A DNA stretch of 64,000 nucleotides from an uncultured Collinsella sp. (GTDB lineage Bacteria; Actinomycetota; Coriobacteriia; Coriobacteriales; Coriobacteriaceae). The position numbers and the translations under genes are program-made. The DNA lies in NCBI GenBank assembly GCA_900542825.1, contig UQOY01000002.1, positions 1 to 64,000 of the forward strand. The letters run 5' to 3'. This document shows, in pieces, positions 24,909 through 32,938 of this stretch. The notes below the pieces were generated by a model. It searched no databases and was not told the DNA's origin. It saw nothing but the letters and a program-made list of their open reading frames with translations. Each line of letters begins with the position of its first letter. Positions within the stretch are counted from its first letter, which is position 1.

Positions 24909-24971
24909 CGACCAACCACGGTACCAGCGCCGCCTGCACCCAAGCTGCAAAAACAGGGAAAGGAACCCACC

Positions 24972-25190
24972 ATGAAAAAGCAGTTCAAGCTCGACGAGAT
25001 CGACTGCGCCAACTGCGCGCGCGAGCTTCAGGACGAACTTGCCAAGCTCGAGGGCGTCAAGTCCGTTTCGGTCAATTTTATGACCCAGAAGCTGACGCTC
25101 GAGGCCGATGACGCCGAGTTCGACGAGGTACTCAACCGCGTTGTAGAGTTTACGGCCGACGCCGAGCCCGACTGCGAGATCATTCTCTAG
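24972..25190 (+). CDS. Heavy-metal-associated (HMA) domain chaperone
   Basis: The 72-residue ferredoxin-like HMA domain has the metal motif DCANCA with cysteines 12 and 15 and the usual KLEGVKSVSVNFMTQKLTLE middle. The leading Asp before the first Cys is typical of Zn/Cd-type domains. In related systems the domain is fused to the P-type ATPase. Here it is a separate small protein and the ATPase lacks it, so it likely hands metal to the pump. The start at 24972 follows GGGAAAGGAACCCACC. Confidence 0.9.
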   Translation: MKKQFKLDEIDCANCARELQDELAKLEGVKSVSVNFMTQKLTLEADDAEFDEVLNRVVEFTADAEPDCEIIL

Positions 25191-25211
25191 TCCAGGTTTA
25201 CGCCAACCTGC

Positions 25212-25239
25212 AAGGCCGCGCTTGCCGCGGCCTTTGCTC
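25212..25239 (+). terminator. Intra-operon hairpin after the HMA gene
   Basis: AAGGCCGCG (25212-25220) pairs with CGCGGCCTT (25226-25234), followed by TTTGCTC. It probably lowers readthrough into the ATPase gene. Confidence 0.65.
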
Positions 25240-25247
25240 GCGAAATT

Positions 25248-25267
25248 ATATGAGCGAGTGTTCATAC
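25248..25267 (+). promoter_or_regulatory. Third ArsR/SmtB-type operator, before the ATPase gene
   Basis: ATATGAGCGAGTGTTCATAC has the same outer half-sites as the operators at 24471 and 24506, and lies 23 bases upstream of the ATPase start. It implies a separately regulated transcript for the pump. Confidence 0.75.
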
Positions 25268-25289
25268 ATTCAAATGGGAGGTTTGAATC

Positions 25290-27242
25290 ATGGCAGCCGC
25301 CGAACCCAAGAAGAAAAAGAAAAAGCGCAAGAAGAAAGAGTCCCTTGAGCATAAGCGCAACCGTATCCTGGTGGCGCTGGGCACTTTTACGGTGGTGTAC
25401 GCCCTCGATGAGCTCGGCACCCTCGCTGCCGCATTCGGCACCCCGGGCGACATCTACGCCAGCTTTGTGCTGTTCCTCGTGCCGTTTTTGATTGCCGGCT
25501 ACGACGTACTGCAAAAGGCATTCAACAACATCCGCCGCGGCAAGGCCTTCGACGAGAGCTTCCTCATGGCCGTCGCGACCATCGGCGCGTTTGCCATGGT
25601 GCTCTTCCCCGACACCGATCCGCACATGGCCGAAGGCGCCGCTGTCATGCTGTTCTATCAGGTCGGCGAGCTGTTCCAGGCATATGCCGTGGGCAAAAGC
25701 CGCAAGTCGATCAGCGCTATGATGGACATCGCGCCCGACTACGCCAACGTCGAGCAACCCGACGGCACACTCGAGCAGATCTTCCCCGATGACATCGCCG
25801 TCGGCACCGTCATCGTCGTCAAGCCTGGCGAGCGCGTGCCCATCGACGGCGTCATCGTCGAAGGCGAGACACAGCTCGATACCGCCGCCCTTACCGGCGA
25901 GTCGGTCCCCCGCCCGGCCAAAACCGGAGACGATATCATCAGCGGCTGCATCAACATGACGGGCCTCATCCACGTGCGCACCACCAAGCCCTTTGGCGAG
26001 TCCACCGTCGCACGCGTCCTAGAGCTTGTGGAAAACGCCAGCGAGAAAAAGGCACGCACCGAGAACTTCATCACGCGCTTCGCCCGCGTCTACACGCCCG
26101 CTGTCACCGGCGCGGCCGCGGTGCTCGCACTCGGCGGCGGCCTGGTCACCGGCGCTTGGTCCGACTGGATCCTGCGCGGCCTGACCTTCCTGGTCGTCAG
26201 CTGCCCGTGCGCGCTCGTGATCAGCGTGCCGCTGAGCTTCTTTGGCGGCATCGGTGGCGCGTCCAAGCTGGGCGTCCTCATCAAGGGCTCCAACTACCTC
26301 GAGACGCTCGCCGATGTGGACACCGTCGTCTTCGACAAAACCGGCACACTCACCAACGGCACGTTCTCGGTGGTCGCGGTGCACCCCGAGGCCGGCTATA
26401 CCGAGCAGTCACTGCTCGAAGTCGCGGCCCTTGCCGAGTCGTTTTCCGATCACCCCATCGCACGGTCCATACGTGCCGCCTACCAGGGTGAGCTCGACCA
26501 GAATCGCGTGAGCGACTCCGCCAATGTCGCGGGTCACGGTTTCACGGCAACCATCGACGGCAAGCACGTCGTCGTCGGCAATGCCAAGATGCTTGCTGCG
26601 GCCGGTATCGACGCTCCCAATTGCGAGGTCGCCGGTACGATCCTCCATGTACTGGTCGATGACACGTACGCCGGCCATATCGTAATTGCCGACACCGTCA
26701 AGGCCGATGCGGAGCAAACGATCCGAGACCTGCACACCGCTGGCATCAACCGCACCGTCATGCTCACGGGCGACCGTGAGGAGGTTGCGGCGTCTGTTGC
26801 CGAACAGCTGGGGCTCGACGAGTTCCACGCGCAGCTCCTGCCAGGCGACAAGGTCGAGCGCGTCGAGGCATTGCTGACGGCCGAATCGGGCAAGGGCAAG
26901 CTCGCCTTTGTCGGTGACGGCATCAACGATGCGCCCGTGCTCACCCGCGCAGACGTTGGCATTGCCATGGGCGCCATGGGTTCGGACGCCGCAATCGAGG
27001 CGGCGGACGTCGTGCTCATGGACGACAAGCCTTCCAACATTTCCCGCGCTATCCGCGTGGCGCGCAAGACCATGACGATTGTTTGGCAAAACATCATCTT
27101 TGCACTGGGCATTAAGTTGCTGATTCTGGTGCTCGCGGCGCTCGGCATTGCCAATATGTGGCTTGCTGTCTTTGGCGACGTGGGCGTGGCGATCATCGCC
27201 ATCCTGAACGCCATGCGCGCGATGGGTGTCAAGAACCTGTAG
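25290..27242 (+). CDS. P1B-type ATPase, Zn/Cd/Pb exporting
   Basis: The 650-residue pump begins with a Lys/Arg-rich tract of about 20 residues instead of an HMA domain. It contains TGESVPR, the membrane metal motif SCPCAL, the phosphorylated DKTGTLTNG, SDHPIA, TGDREE and VGDGINDAP. The last helices have Lys in IIFALGIKLLIL and Asp-x-Gly in AVFGDVGVA, the signature of P1B-2 (Zn2+, Cd2+, Pb2+) pumps. It exports metal at the expense of ATP. It is controlled by the upstream ArsR, with its own operator, and is served by the separate HMA protein. Confidence 0.95.
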   Translation: MAAAEPKKKKKKRKKKESLEHKRNRILVALGTFTVVYALDELGTLAAAFGTPGDIYASFVLFLVPFLIAGYDVLQKAFNNIRRGKAFDESFLMAVATIGAFAMVLFPDTDPHMAEGAAVMLFYQVGELFQAYAVGKSRKSISAMMDIAPDYANVEQPDGTLEQIFPDDIAVGTVIVVKPGERVPIDGVIVEGETQLDTAALTGESVPRPAKTGDDIISGCINMTGLIHVRTTKPFGESTVARVLELVENASEKKARTENFITRFARVYTPAVTGAAAVLALGGGLVTGAWSDWILRGLTFLVVSCPCALVISVPLSFFGGIGGASKLGVLIKGSNYLETLADVDTVVFDKTGTLTNGTFSVVAVHPEAGYTEQSLLEVAALAESFSDHPIARSIRAAYQGELDQNRVSDSANVAGHGFTATIDGKHVVVGNAKMLAAAGIDAPNCEVAGTILHVLVDDTYAGHIVIADTVKADAEQTIRDLHTAGINRTVMLTGDREEVAASVAEQLGLDEFHAQLLPGDKVERVEALLTAESGKGKLAFVGDGINDAPVLTRADVGIAMGAMGSDAAIEAADVVLMDDKPSNISRAIRVARKTMTIVWQNIIFALGIKLLILVLAALGIANMWLAVFGDVGVAIIAILNAMRAMGVKNL

Positions 27243-27258
27243 CACTCATGGTCCCTCC

Positions 27259-27387
27259 GGCCGGGGCCGGGTTTGGTTTTGAAAACGTCCTCGACCAATG
27301 AAGTGCCCCCGTTCTGCTCCTTCGGAGCTACGAACGGGGGCACTTCTGGTCTGCGGAATGTTTTCAAAACCAAACCCGGCCCCGGCC
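27259..27387. repeat. Nested palindrome after the P1B ATPase gene
   Basis: Outer arms of 28 bases (27259-27286 and 27360-27387) are exact complements beginning GGCCGGGGCCGGG. Inside, a second perfect 15-bp stem (27300-27314 and 27332-27346, GAAGTGCCCCCGTTC) encloses a CTCC/GGAG hairpin. The 129-bp unit could be a strong terminator pair or a mobile hairpin element. Confidence 0.85.
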
Positions 27388-27661
27388 TGCGGTGACGTTG
27401 CTGGCGGTTCTTGGGCATCGCTTGTTGGCGGGGTTCCTTGTCTGAGTTGGACTTAGTTGGTGGGGCTACTGGTCCCGGTCGCTGTCCCGCGCCTTGGGCG
27501 CGGGAGGCGCGTCTCTTTGGGATGGAAGGGCGGCACAGTTGAAAGGATGCTACATCCCAACAGGTTTACTTTGGACTCGGAGAAGACCTCTTCTGTTAGA
27601 AGTCTCTATCCCCTTTCCGCTGGTTCGCGCTTTACGCGAACTCCGCGATACTGAGGAGCTG
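27388..27661. other. Gene-free stretch with small hairpins
   Basis: No convincing gene. Two hairpins are visible, CCCGCGCC/GGGCGCGGG near 27490-27510 and GTTCGCG-CTTTA-CGCGAAC near 27624-27642. The latter could end the DtxR gene on the minus strand. Confidence 0.4.
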
Positions 27662-28051
27662 TTAGGATTCCGGTGTTGAATCCGTCGTCTCGCCCCGTCC
27701 CAGCATTGCCCTTAGCTTCTCAAAGCTCTCCTCGCTCAGGCAATGCTCCATGTGGCATCCCTCTTGCGAGGCAACATCGGGCGCTACGCCTGCGTCCTCG
27801 AGCAGCCCTACAAAAAAGCAATGGCGCTCCCACATTTGGCGGGCAACCTCAAGACCGCGTTCCGTCAGATGTACGTCGCGTTTGCCCATCTCCACGTAGC
27901 CGGTGCTCTCCAGGGCCGCCATGGCTTTAGAGACGCTCGCCTTGGTTACGCCCAGGTATTCGGCGACGTCAATCGATCGAACGATGCCCTGGCGCTCCGA
28001 GAGCACATAAATAGATTCGAGATAGTCTTCTCCGGATTCACGCAGGGCCAT
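27662..28051 (-). CDS. DtxR/MntR family metal-dependent regulator
   Basis: The 129-residue protein starts with the family's ESGEDYLESIYVLSE, has the recognition helix GVTKASVSKAMAAL and the metal-binding/dimerisation part with HCFFVGLLED, CHMEHCLSEE. It lacks the C-terminal SH3-like domain, as MntR does. The CHMEH segment supplies metal ligands. Likely targets are the Mn/metal exporter (CTAGG sites at 23127) and the nitroreductase (iron box at 20508), both by inference. The start at 28051 follows GAAAGGCGGCCC. Confidence 0.9.
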   Translation of the reverse strand: MALRESGEDYLESIYVLSERQGIVRSIDVAEYLGVTKASVSKAMAALESTGYVEMGKRDVHLTERGLEVARQMWERHCFFVGLLEDAGVAPDVASQEGCHMEHCLSEESFEKLRAMLGRGETTDSTPES

Positions 28052-28204
28052 GGGCCGCCTTTCGCGATGGCTTCTAGTTAGCCTTTGGATACTTTTGCCT
28101 GATTTACTTTACCGCAAAAGTTGCCCATGTCTTACTACGTTATTTAAAAAGTTAACCGTGTTTCACAAAATGCGCGGGCAAGCAAGGCGGCACGGCACGC
28201 AGGG

Positions 28205-28258
28205 CGCAAGGAGTGTCCCCAACTGCCGGCAGAAAAGGAACGTCCCCAAGTGCCGAGC
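28205..28258. repeat. GGAACGTCCCC repeat pair
   Basis: GGAGTGTCCCCAACTGCCGGC is followed by GGAACGTCCCCAAGTGCCG, two units of the family seen at 4905-5045 and 40880-40928, just before the end of a HAD gene. No function is known. Confidence 0.6.
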
Positions 28259-28263
28259 CGCAG

Positions 28264-29034
28264 CTATAGCAGCCCAAAGTGCTTCGCGGCGTTGTAGATC
28301 CCGTCGTCGTCCACGGCGGTCGTCACATAAGTCGCTGCAGCTTTCACCGTGTCCTGCGCGTTACCCATGGCCACGCTCGTGCCCACGGCGGAAAACATCG
28401 ACAGGTCGTTCTCGCCGTCACCAAAGGCAATCGCCTCGCTCGCATCGACACCCAGGCGCTCCAACGTCGCTGCCACGCCCAGGTCCTTGCCGCCGTTAGC
28501 AGGGATAATGTCGCAGAACAGATCGCACCAGCGCGTGGTAAGCGAATGTGACACCGCGTCGGTCACGATATGCTCGTCGGCCGGATCCACAAAGGCGCAA
28601 AACTGGTAGACCGGTGCGTCAAAGGCGTGCTCAAACGGCTCCTCGTGGTAGACGATCCCCGCGTTGTTGCCGGCCGTCACCACGCGCTCGGACAGGCGGT
28701 TCACAAACGAGTTCTCGCCCTGCATGCACAGCGAGTCGTAGCGCCCCTGCGCCACCTGGTCCACAATCACCGCAACATCGTCCGGATCGATCGGGCGGCT
28801 ACGGTAAACGCCCTTGGCATCAAAACAGTGCTGGCCCGAAAGCGTAATGTACGCATCCCAACCCAAGTCGAACAGCCAATCCGGCATCTGGTAGGTCGGG
28901 CGACCCGTGGCGATCACGCACGCAATCCCCTGCTCGCGAAAGCTGTCGAGTACCTGCTGCGCCGACGCCGGAATCTGGTGGGTCTTAAAGCTCAGCAGCG
29001 TGCCGTCGATATCGAAAAACGCAGCCTTGATCAT
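28264..29034 (-). CDS. Cof-type HAD-IIB phosphatase
   Basis: The 256-residue protein has the nucleophile motif FFDIDGTLL (Asp 8 and Asp 10), an IIB-type cap in the middle and the fourth motif FGDGENDLSMF near the C-terminus. Such enzymes dephosphorylate sugar phosphates or FMN-like compounds. The gene starts 6 bases after the stop of the ABC-F gene and is surely co-transcribed with it, although no functional tie is apparent. Confidence 0.92.
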   Translation of the reverse strand: MIKAAFFDIDGTLLSFKTHQIPASAQQVLDSFREQGIACVIATGRPTYQMPDWLFDLGWDAYITLSGQHCFDAKGVYRSRPIDPDDVAVIVDQVAQGRYDSLCMQGENSFVNRLSERVVTAGNNAGIVYHEEPFEHAFDAPVYQFCAFVDPADEHIVTDAVSHSLTTRWCDLFCDIIPANGGKDLGVAATLERLGVDASEAIAFGDGENDLSMFSAVGTSVAMGNAQDTVKAAATYVTTAVDDDGIYNAAKHFGLL

Positions 29035-29040
29035 CCTCGC

Positions 29041-30900
29041 CTACTCCTCGCCCTCGAGCTTCTCGCTCGCCTCGAGCCACGCCATCTCCAGCTCGTCCAT
29101 GGCGGCGTGGGCCTCGTCGATCTTTGCCTGCTGCTCGCCGAGCGCCGTGTAATTGGTGGGGTCGACCTGGGCCATCGCGGCCTCGGCCTCCTCCACGCGA
29201 GCGCGCTGCGTCTCCATCTTGCGCTCAAGCGAGCTCACCTCGCGGCGGAGCTTCTGGCGCTCGGCGTTGGAAAGGCCATTGGGCTGGCCGCTCGACTTGG
29301 GCTTTTCGGCCGCAGCCGCCGCGGCACCGGTGTCAAACGTGCCGGTCTTGGCGCTCGGCGCACCCACGGGCTCGCCCTCGGCGGTGGCGTTGCACAGGCG
29401 CAGGTACTGGTCGACGCCGCCGGGCATATGCGTCAGGTGGCCGTCGAGCAGCGCCCACTGCTGGTCGGTCACGCGCTCCATCAAGAAGCGGTCGTGCGTC
29501 ACCAGGATCAGCGTGCCGGGCCAGCCGTCAAGCAGGTCCTCAACAATCGCAAGCATGTCGGTATCCAGGTCGTTACCGGGCTCGTCCAGGATAAGCACGT
29601 TGGGCTCGTCCAGAATCGTCAGTAACAGTGACAGGCGACGGCGCTGGCCGCCCGAAAGATCGCCGATGCGGCTCCAGAGCTGCTGCGTCGTAAAGCCCAG
29701 ACGCTCGCAGAGCTTCTCGGGCGAAGTCTCCTTGCCGTCGATGACGTAATACTTCTTATAGTTGCCGAGCACCTCGCGGATCGTGTCGCCCATGTAGGGT
29801 TCAAGCTCCTCGAGCTGCTGCGACAGCACGCCAAAGCGCACCGTCTGGCCAATCTTCACACGGCCGCGCGTGGGCGCAATCTTGCCCTGGATCACGTCGA
29901 GCAAGGTCGACTTGCCGGCGCCGTTCTCGCCCAAAAGACCATAGCGGTCGCCCGCGCCGATGAGCCAGGTCACGTCGGAGAGCACCTGCTTGGGCGCGCC
30001 ATCGGCATCCGCATAGCCGGCGTCCACGTCGACCACGTCGATAACCTGCTTGCCCAGGCGGCTCACGGCCAGGCGCTTGAGCTCCAGCTCGTCACGCACG
30101 GGCGGAACGTCGGCGATGAGCTCGCGGGCGGCCTCCACGCGAAACTTGGGCTTGGTGGAACGAGCCTGGGCGCCGCGGGAGAGCCACGCGAGCTCCTTGC
30201 GCGCCATGTTGCGACGACGCTCCTCGGTGACGGCGGCCATGCGGTCGCGCTCCACGCGCTGTAGGATATATGCCGAATAGCCGCCCTCGAAGGGGTCGAC
30301 CTGGCCGTCGTGGACCTCCCACATGCTGGTGCAGACCTCGTCCAAGAACCAGCGGTCATGCGTGACCACGAGCATCGCGCCCTGACCGCGCTGCCAGCGG
30401 GCCTTTAAGTGACGCGCGAGCCAGTTGATGGTACGCATGTCCAGGTGGTTGGTGGGCTCGTCGAGCATGAGCACGTCGTAGTCGCCGATCAGCAGGCGCG
30501 CAAGGTCCACGCGACGGCGCTGGCCGCCCGAGAGCTCGCCCACCGTGCCCTCCCAGGGCACATCGCTAATAAGACCGGCCAGAATCTGGCGCGTACGCGG
30601 GCTCGAGGCCCACTCGTACTCGGGCGTGTCACCGACGACGGCATGATGCACGGTATCGGTATCGACCAGGTTGTCCTTTTGGCCGAGTAATCCGATCGTG
30701 GTGTCGCGGCGGTGCGTCACGCGGCCGTCGTCGGGCTCCAAAGTGCCGGCGAGCACGCTCAGCAGCGTCGACTTGCCGTCGCCGTTTTTACCGACAATGC
30801 CAATGCGGTCGCCCTCGTCCACGCCGAGCGTCACGTTATCGAAAATATGTTTGGTGGGAAACTCTAGGCTGACGGAATCGCATCCCAAAAGAATCGCCAT
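29041..30900 (-). CDS. ABC-F family ATPase, Uup-like
   Basis: The 619-residue cytosolic protein has two ABC domains (Walker A GIVGKNGDGKST and GLLGENGAGKST; signatures LSGGQRRRVDLARL and LSGGQRRRLSLLL; Walker B LMLDEPTNHLD and LILDEPGNDLD) joined by a linker, plus a C-terminal coiled coil of about 75 residues. The NDLD in the second site and the coiled coil point to the Uup branch, linked to DNA branch migration or ribosome function rather than transport. The start at 30900 follows AAGGAGCAGGGCAT. Confidence 0.93.
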   Translation of the reverse strand: MAILLGCDSVSLEFPTKHIFDNVTLGVDEGDRIGIVGKNGDGKSTLLSVLAGTLEPDDGRVTHRRDTTIGLLGQKDNLVDTDTVHHAVVGDTPEYEWASSPRTRQILAGLISDVPWEGTVGELSGGQRRRVDLARLLIGDYDVLMLDEPTNHLDMRTINWLARHLKARWQRGQGAMLVVTHDRWFLDEVCTSMWEVHDGQVDPFEGGYSAYILQRVERDRMAAVTEERRRNMARKELAWLSRGAQARSTKPKFRVEAARELIADVPPVRDELELKRLAVSRLGKQVIDVVDVDAGYADADGAPKQVLSDVTWLIGAGDRYGLLGENGAGKSTLLDVIQGKIAPTRGRVKIGQTVRFGVLSQQLEELEPYMGDTIREVLGNYKKYYVIDGKETSPEKLCERLGFTTQQLWSRIGDLSGGQRRRLSLLLTILDEPNVLILDEPGNDLDTDMLAIVEDLLDGWPGTLILVTHDRFLMERVTDQQWALLDGHLTHMPGGVDQYLRLCNATAEGEPVGAPSAKTGTFDTGAAAAAAEKPKSSGQPNGLSNAERQKLRREVSSLERKMETQRARVEEAEAAMAQVDPTNYTALGEQQAKIDEAHAAMDELEMAWLEASEKLEGEE

Positions 30901-30957
30901 ATGCCCTGCTCCTTCGTAGAAATTCAACGTTGTCCATGATAGCAGCGAGCCCCGCCC

Positions 30958-31000
30958 CAAACCACCACGAAGGTGCCTGTCCCCTTTGTGGTGGTCGTTT
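30958..31000. repeat. ACCACCACAAAGG hairpin repeat, upstream of ABC-F
   Basis: ACCACCACGAAGG and CCCCTTTGTGGTGGT pair around TGCCTGTC, again with the conserved loop. It lies upstream of the ABC-F ribosome site and may end the remnant gene transcript. Confidence 0.6.
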
Positions 31001-31017
31001 CGGTCGCAGAGCAAAAA

Positions 31018-31050
31018 GGCGGGTCATCTCACGCAAGAGATGACCCGCCT
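31018..31050 (-). terminator. Terminator of the gene remnant
   Basis: On the minus strand, GGCGGGTCATCTC pairs perfectly with GAGATGACCCGCC around TTGCGT, then T5. The remnant's stop codon lies in the loop. Confidence 0.8.
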
Positions 31051-31178
31051 CTCCAATCAGTCGCCCAGATCTTGAAGGAATCGTCGGTGACGTTTGCACT
31101 CTTGGGCTCGATGCCCCCGAGTTTGATCTCGGCAAAGACCTCGGAGTTACTAATGGTGACAGTACCGGCGACGGTCGA
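31029..31178 (-). pseudogene. Remnant: C-terminal fragment of an unknown gene
   Basis: An open stretch of 49 codons ends in TGA inside a perfect terminator hairpin. The translated piece (VTISNSEVFAEIKLGGIEP, then SFKIWATDWRGG) has the composition and GC-rich third positions of real coding DNA, but no start: it opens at the repeat TAGTC...GACTA at 31180-31210. The likely explanation is a gene whose front was lost by deletion or repeat insertion. The family is not recognised. Confidence 0.5.
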
Positions 31179-31179
31179 C

Positions 31180-31210
31180 TAGTCATTGGGGACGTTCTTA
31201 AACGACTAGT
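31180..31210. repeat. TAGTC...GACTA inverted repeat unit
   Basis: ACTAGTC-ATTGGGGACGTTCTTAAAC-GACTAGT is the same unit as near 4905-4932, here with complete ends. It joins the remnant gene to the post-stop element of the peptidase gene. Confidence 0.6.
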
Positions 31211-31218
31211 CAAACAAG

Positions 31219-31446
31219 AACGCCCCAACGGCTACATCGGTGTTTTGGCAAAAACGGCGAAAACGTCCCCAGGCGAGCAAGGTGACGTGAAAGAGGAGGG
31301 AAGCGTACTTTGGTACGCGACCGACGATTGAACGTCAGATTGCCGCTTAGGGGCGTTTGCAGCGTCGACCGGTCCGCCGTTCGTTAGAACGACGGAACCA
31401 AAGGCGCAGCGTCGAGCTGTTACGCGGTTTGGTAAAACCGCGTAAC
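31219..31446 (-). repeat. Post-stop structured element, copy b
   Basis: It starts one base after the TAA of the PepV-like gene in minus sense. Hairpin GTTACGCGGTTTT/AAAACCGCGTAAC is followed by the linker GCTCGACGCTGC and a second hairpin of the AACGACGG/CCGCCGTT kind. The long stem then has core TGACGT/ACGTCA, apex GCGTAC/GTACGC and outer arm CGTCCCC/GGGGCG, followed by the terminal TGTTTTGGC segment. No protein is encoded. Confidence 0.75.
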
Positions 31447-31447
31447 T

Positions 31448-32884
31448 TTAAAGTTCGAGCTCGTTGAGGCGCAGGATTGCCACGATATAAATCTTGAGCG
31501 CCTGCTTGAGCTGTTCCTCGTTGGCGCACTCGTTGGGGCCGTGCATTTGACCGCCCCATGCGGGCAGCTCCAGGCCGGTCTCCTCGGGGCCAAACGATAC
31601 GGCGCGGGCAAAGTTGCGCGCGTACGTGCCGCCGCCCATGGCAAAGGGCTCGGCATGCTTGCCCGTAAACTCGTTATAGGTATCGATAAGCGCCTTCACG
31701 GCCGGGTCGTCGGCAGAGACCGAGAACGGCACCTTGGCACGACCCACGCGATACGTCACACCAAAGCGGCCCACGAGTGGCTCGAGCTGCTCGCAGATGG
31801 TATCGGCACTGGTGCTATCGGGGAAGCGCACGTCGATGACCTGCTCGATATGGCCATCCACCACACGGATGACACCGGGGTTGCACGTGAGCGGGCCAAA
31901 CGCGGGGTTCGTCGCATCGATTCCCAGACCGCGGCCATAGGCGTCCGCATGCACAAAGGCCAAGAACTTGACAAACTCGTGCTCGGCAGGCGTCAGCAGG
32001 CGCTCGTCACGGGCACCAAACGCGTCCTCAGCCTCGCGCAGATACGCCACGATGAGGCCTACGGCATTGATCGTTCCCTCGGGCATCGAGGCATGGCCGC
32101 CAATGCCGTGGGCGAAAATCTGCGCATGCCCGTTATCGAGCGTCGTGATCTCCAGACGGTCGGCGTTCTCAACGGGAGCCGGCAGCTCATCGGCGGCAAT
32201 CGCAAGCTCGCAGATAGACTGCGACGGAATGGCGTTGCTCGCCTCGGCACCGCTCCAGGACACAATACGGCCGCCGTCGATCTTGGGGCTCACAAATGTC
32301 GCCCCAAACTGGCCCTTCTCGGCGTTACAGACCGGGAACTCGGCATCGGGCGTAAACAGAAAGTCGGGGTCTGCGTGGTTTTCCAGATAATGGTGAACGT
32401 CGGACATGCCCACTTCCTCATCGCAACCCAGCAGCGCGCGGAAGGTATAGCGCGGCACAATGCCGTGCTTGAGCAGGTAGGCGCCGGCGTAGAGCGACAG
32501 CACGGCCGGGCCCTTGTCGTCGATCACACCGCGGCCGAGCAGCCAGCCCTCGCGACGCTCCATCGCAAACGGGTCGGTGTTCCAACCAGGACCGGCGGGC
32601 ACCACGTCCACATGGCAGATGGTCGCGAGCTGCTTATCGCCGCGGCCCGGGATATCGGCAATGCCCACATAGCCCTCGTCATCGCTCGTCTGGTAGCCGA
32701 GCTTTTGCGCGATGCCGAGTGCGCAATCGAGCGCATCACGGACCGGGCGGCCAAACGGCGCGTCGGGCTCCGCATCGGCAGCAACGGCCACGGACGGATA
32801 GCTCACCAGCTGCTCGATATCGGCGACGACATCTTCCCAGACCTCGTCGACATACTCGGTAACGCTCTGCTCCACCTGATTCAT
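31448..32884 (-). CDS. M20 family dipeptidase, PepV/Sapep-like
   Basis: The 478-residue protein has the M20 metal motifs in the PepV version: LATICHVDVVPAGPGW (His, Asp), LGRGVIDDKGPA (bridging Asp) and LLGCDEEVGMSD (catalytic Glu), with a large lid domain between. PepV-like enzymes cleave dipeptides in the cytosol using Zn or Mn. The start at 32884 follows AAGGAGGTCGTCC. It lies 54 bases downstream of a HAD gene in the same direction. A structured element follows its stop. Confidence 0.92.
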   Translation of the reverse strand: MNQVEQSVTEYVDEVWEDVVADIEQLVSYPSVAVAADAEPDAPFGRPVRDALDCALGIAQKLGYQTSDDEGYVGIADIPGRGDKQLATICHVDVVPAGPGWNTDPFAMERREGWLLGRGVIDDKGPAVLSLYAGAYLLKHGIVPRYTFRALLGCDEEVGMSDVHHYLENHADPDFLFTPDAEFPVCNAEKGQFGATFVSPKIDGGRIVSWSGAEASNAIPSQSICELAIAADELPAPVENADRLEITTLDNGHAQIFAHGIGGHASMPEGTINAVGLIVAYLREAEDAFGARDERLLTPAEHEFVKFLAFVHADAYGRGLGIDATNPAFGPLTCNPGVIRVVDGHIEQVIDVRFPDSTSADTICEQLEPLVGRFGVTYRVGRAKVPFSVSADDPAVKALIDTYNEFTGKHAEPFAMGGGTYARNFARAVSFGPEETGLELPAWGGQMHGPNECANEEQLKQALKIYIVAILRLNELEL

Positions 32885-32938
32885 GGACGACCTCCTTAGC
32901 AATGAGCAACGGGCACGCCCGCCCCTCACATTACGTCA

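Noticed and set aside
27430..27660. Possible structured RNA such as RNase P, tmRNA or a riboswitch upstream of the DtxR gene
   Set aside because: Only small isolated hairpins are seen; none of the conserved cores of these RNAs is present.
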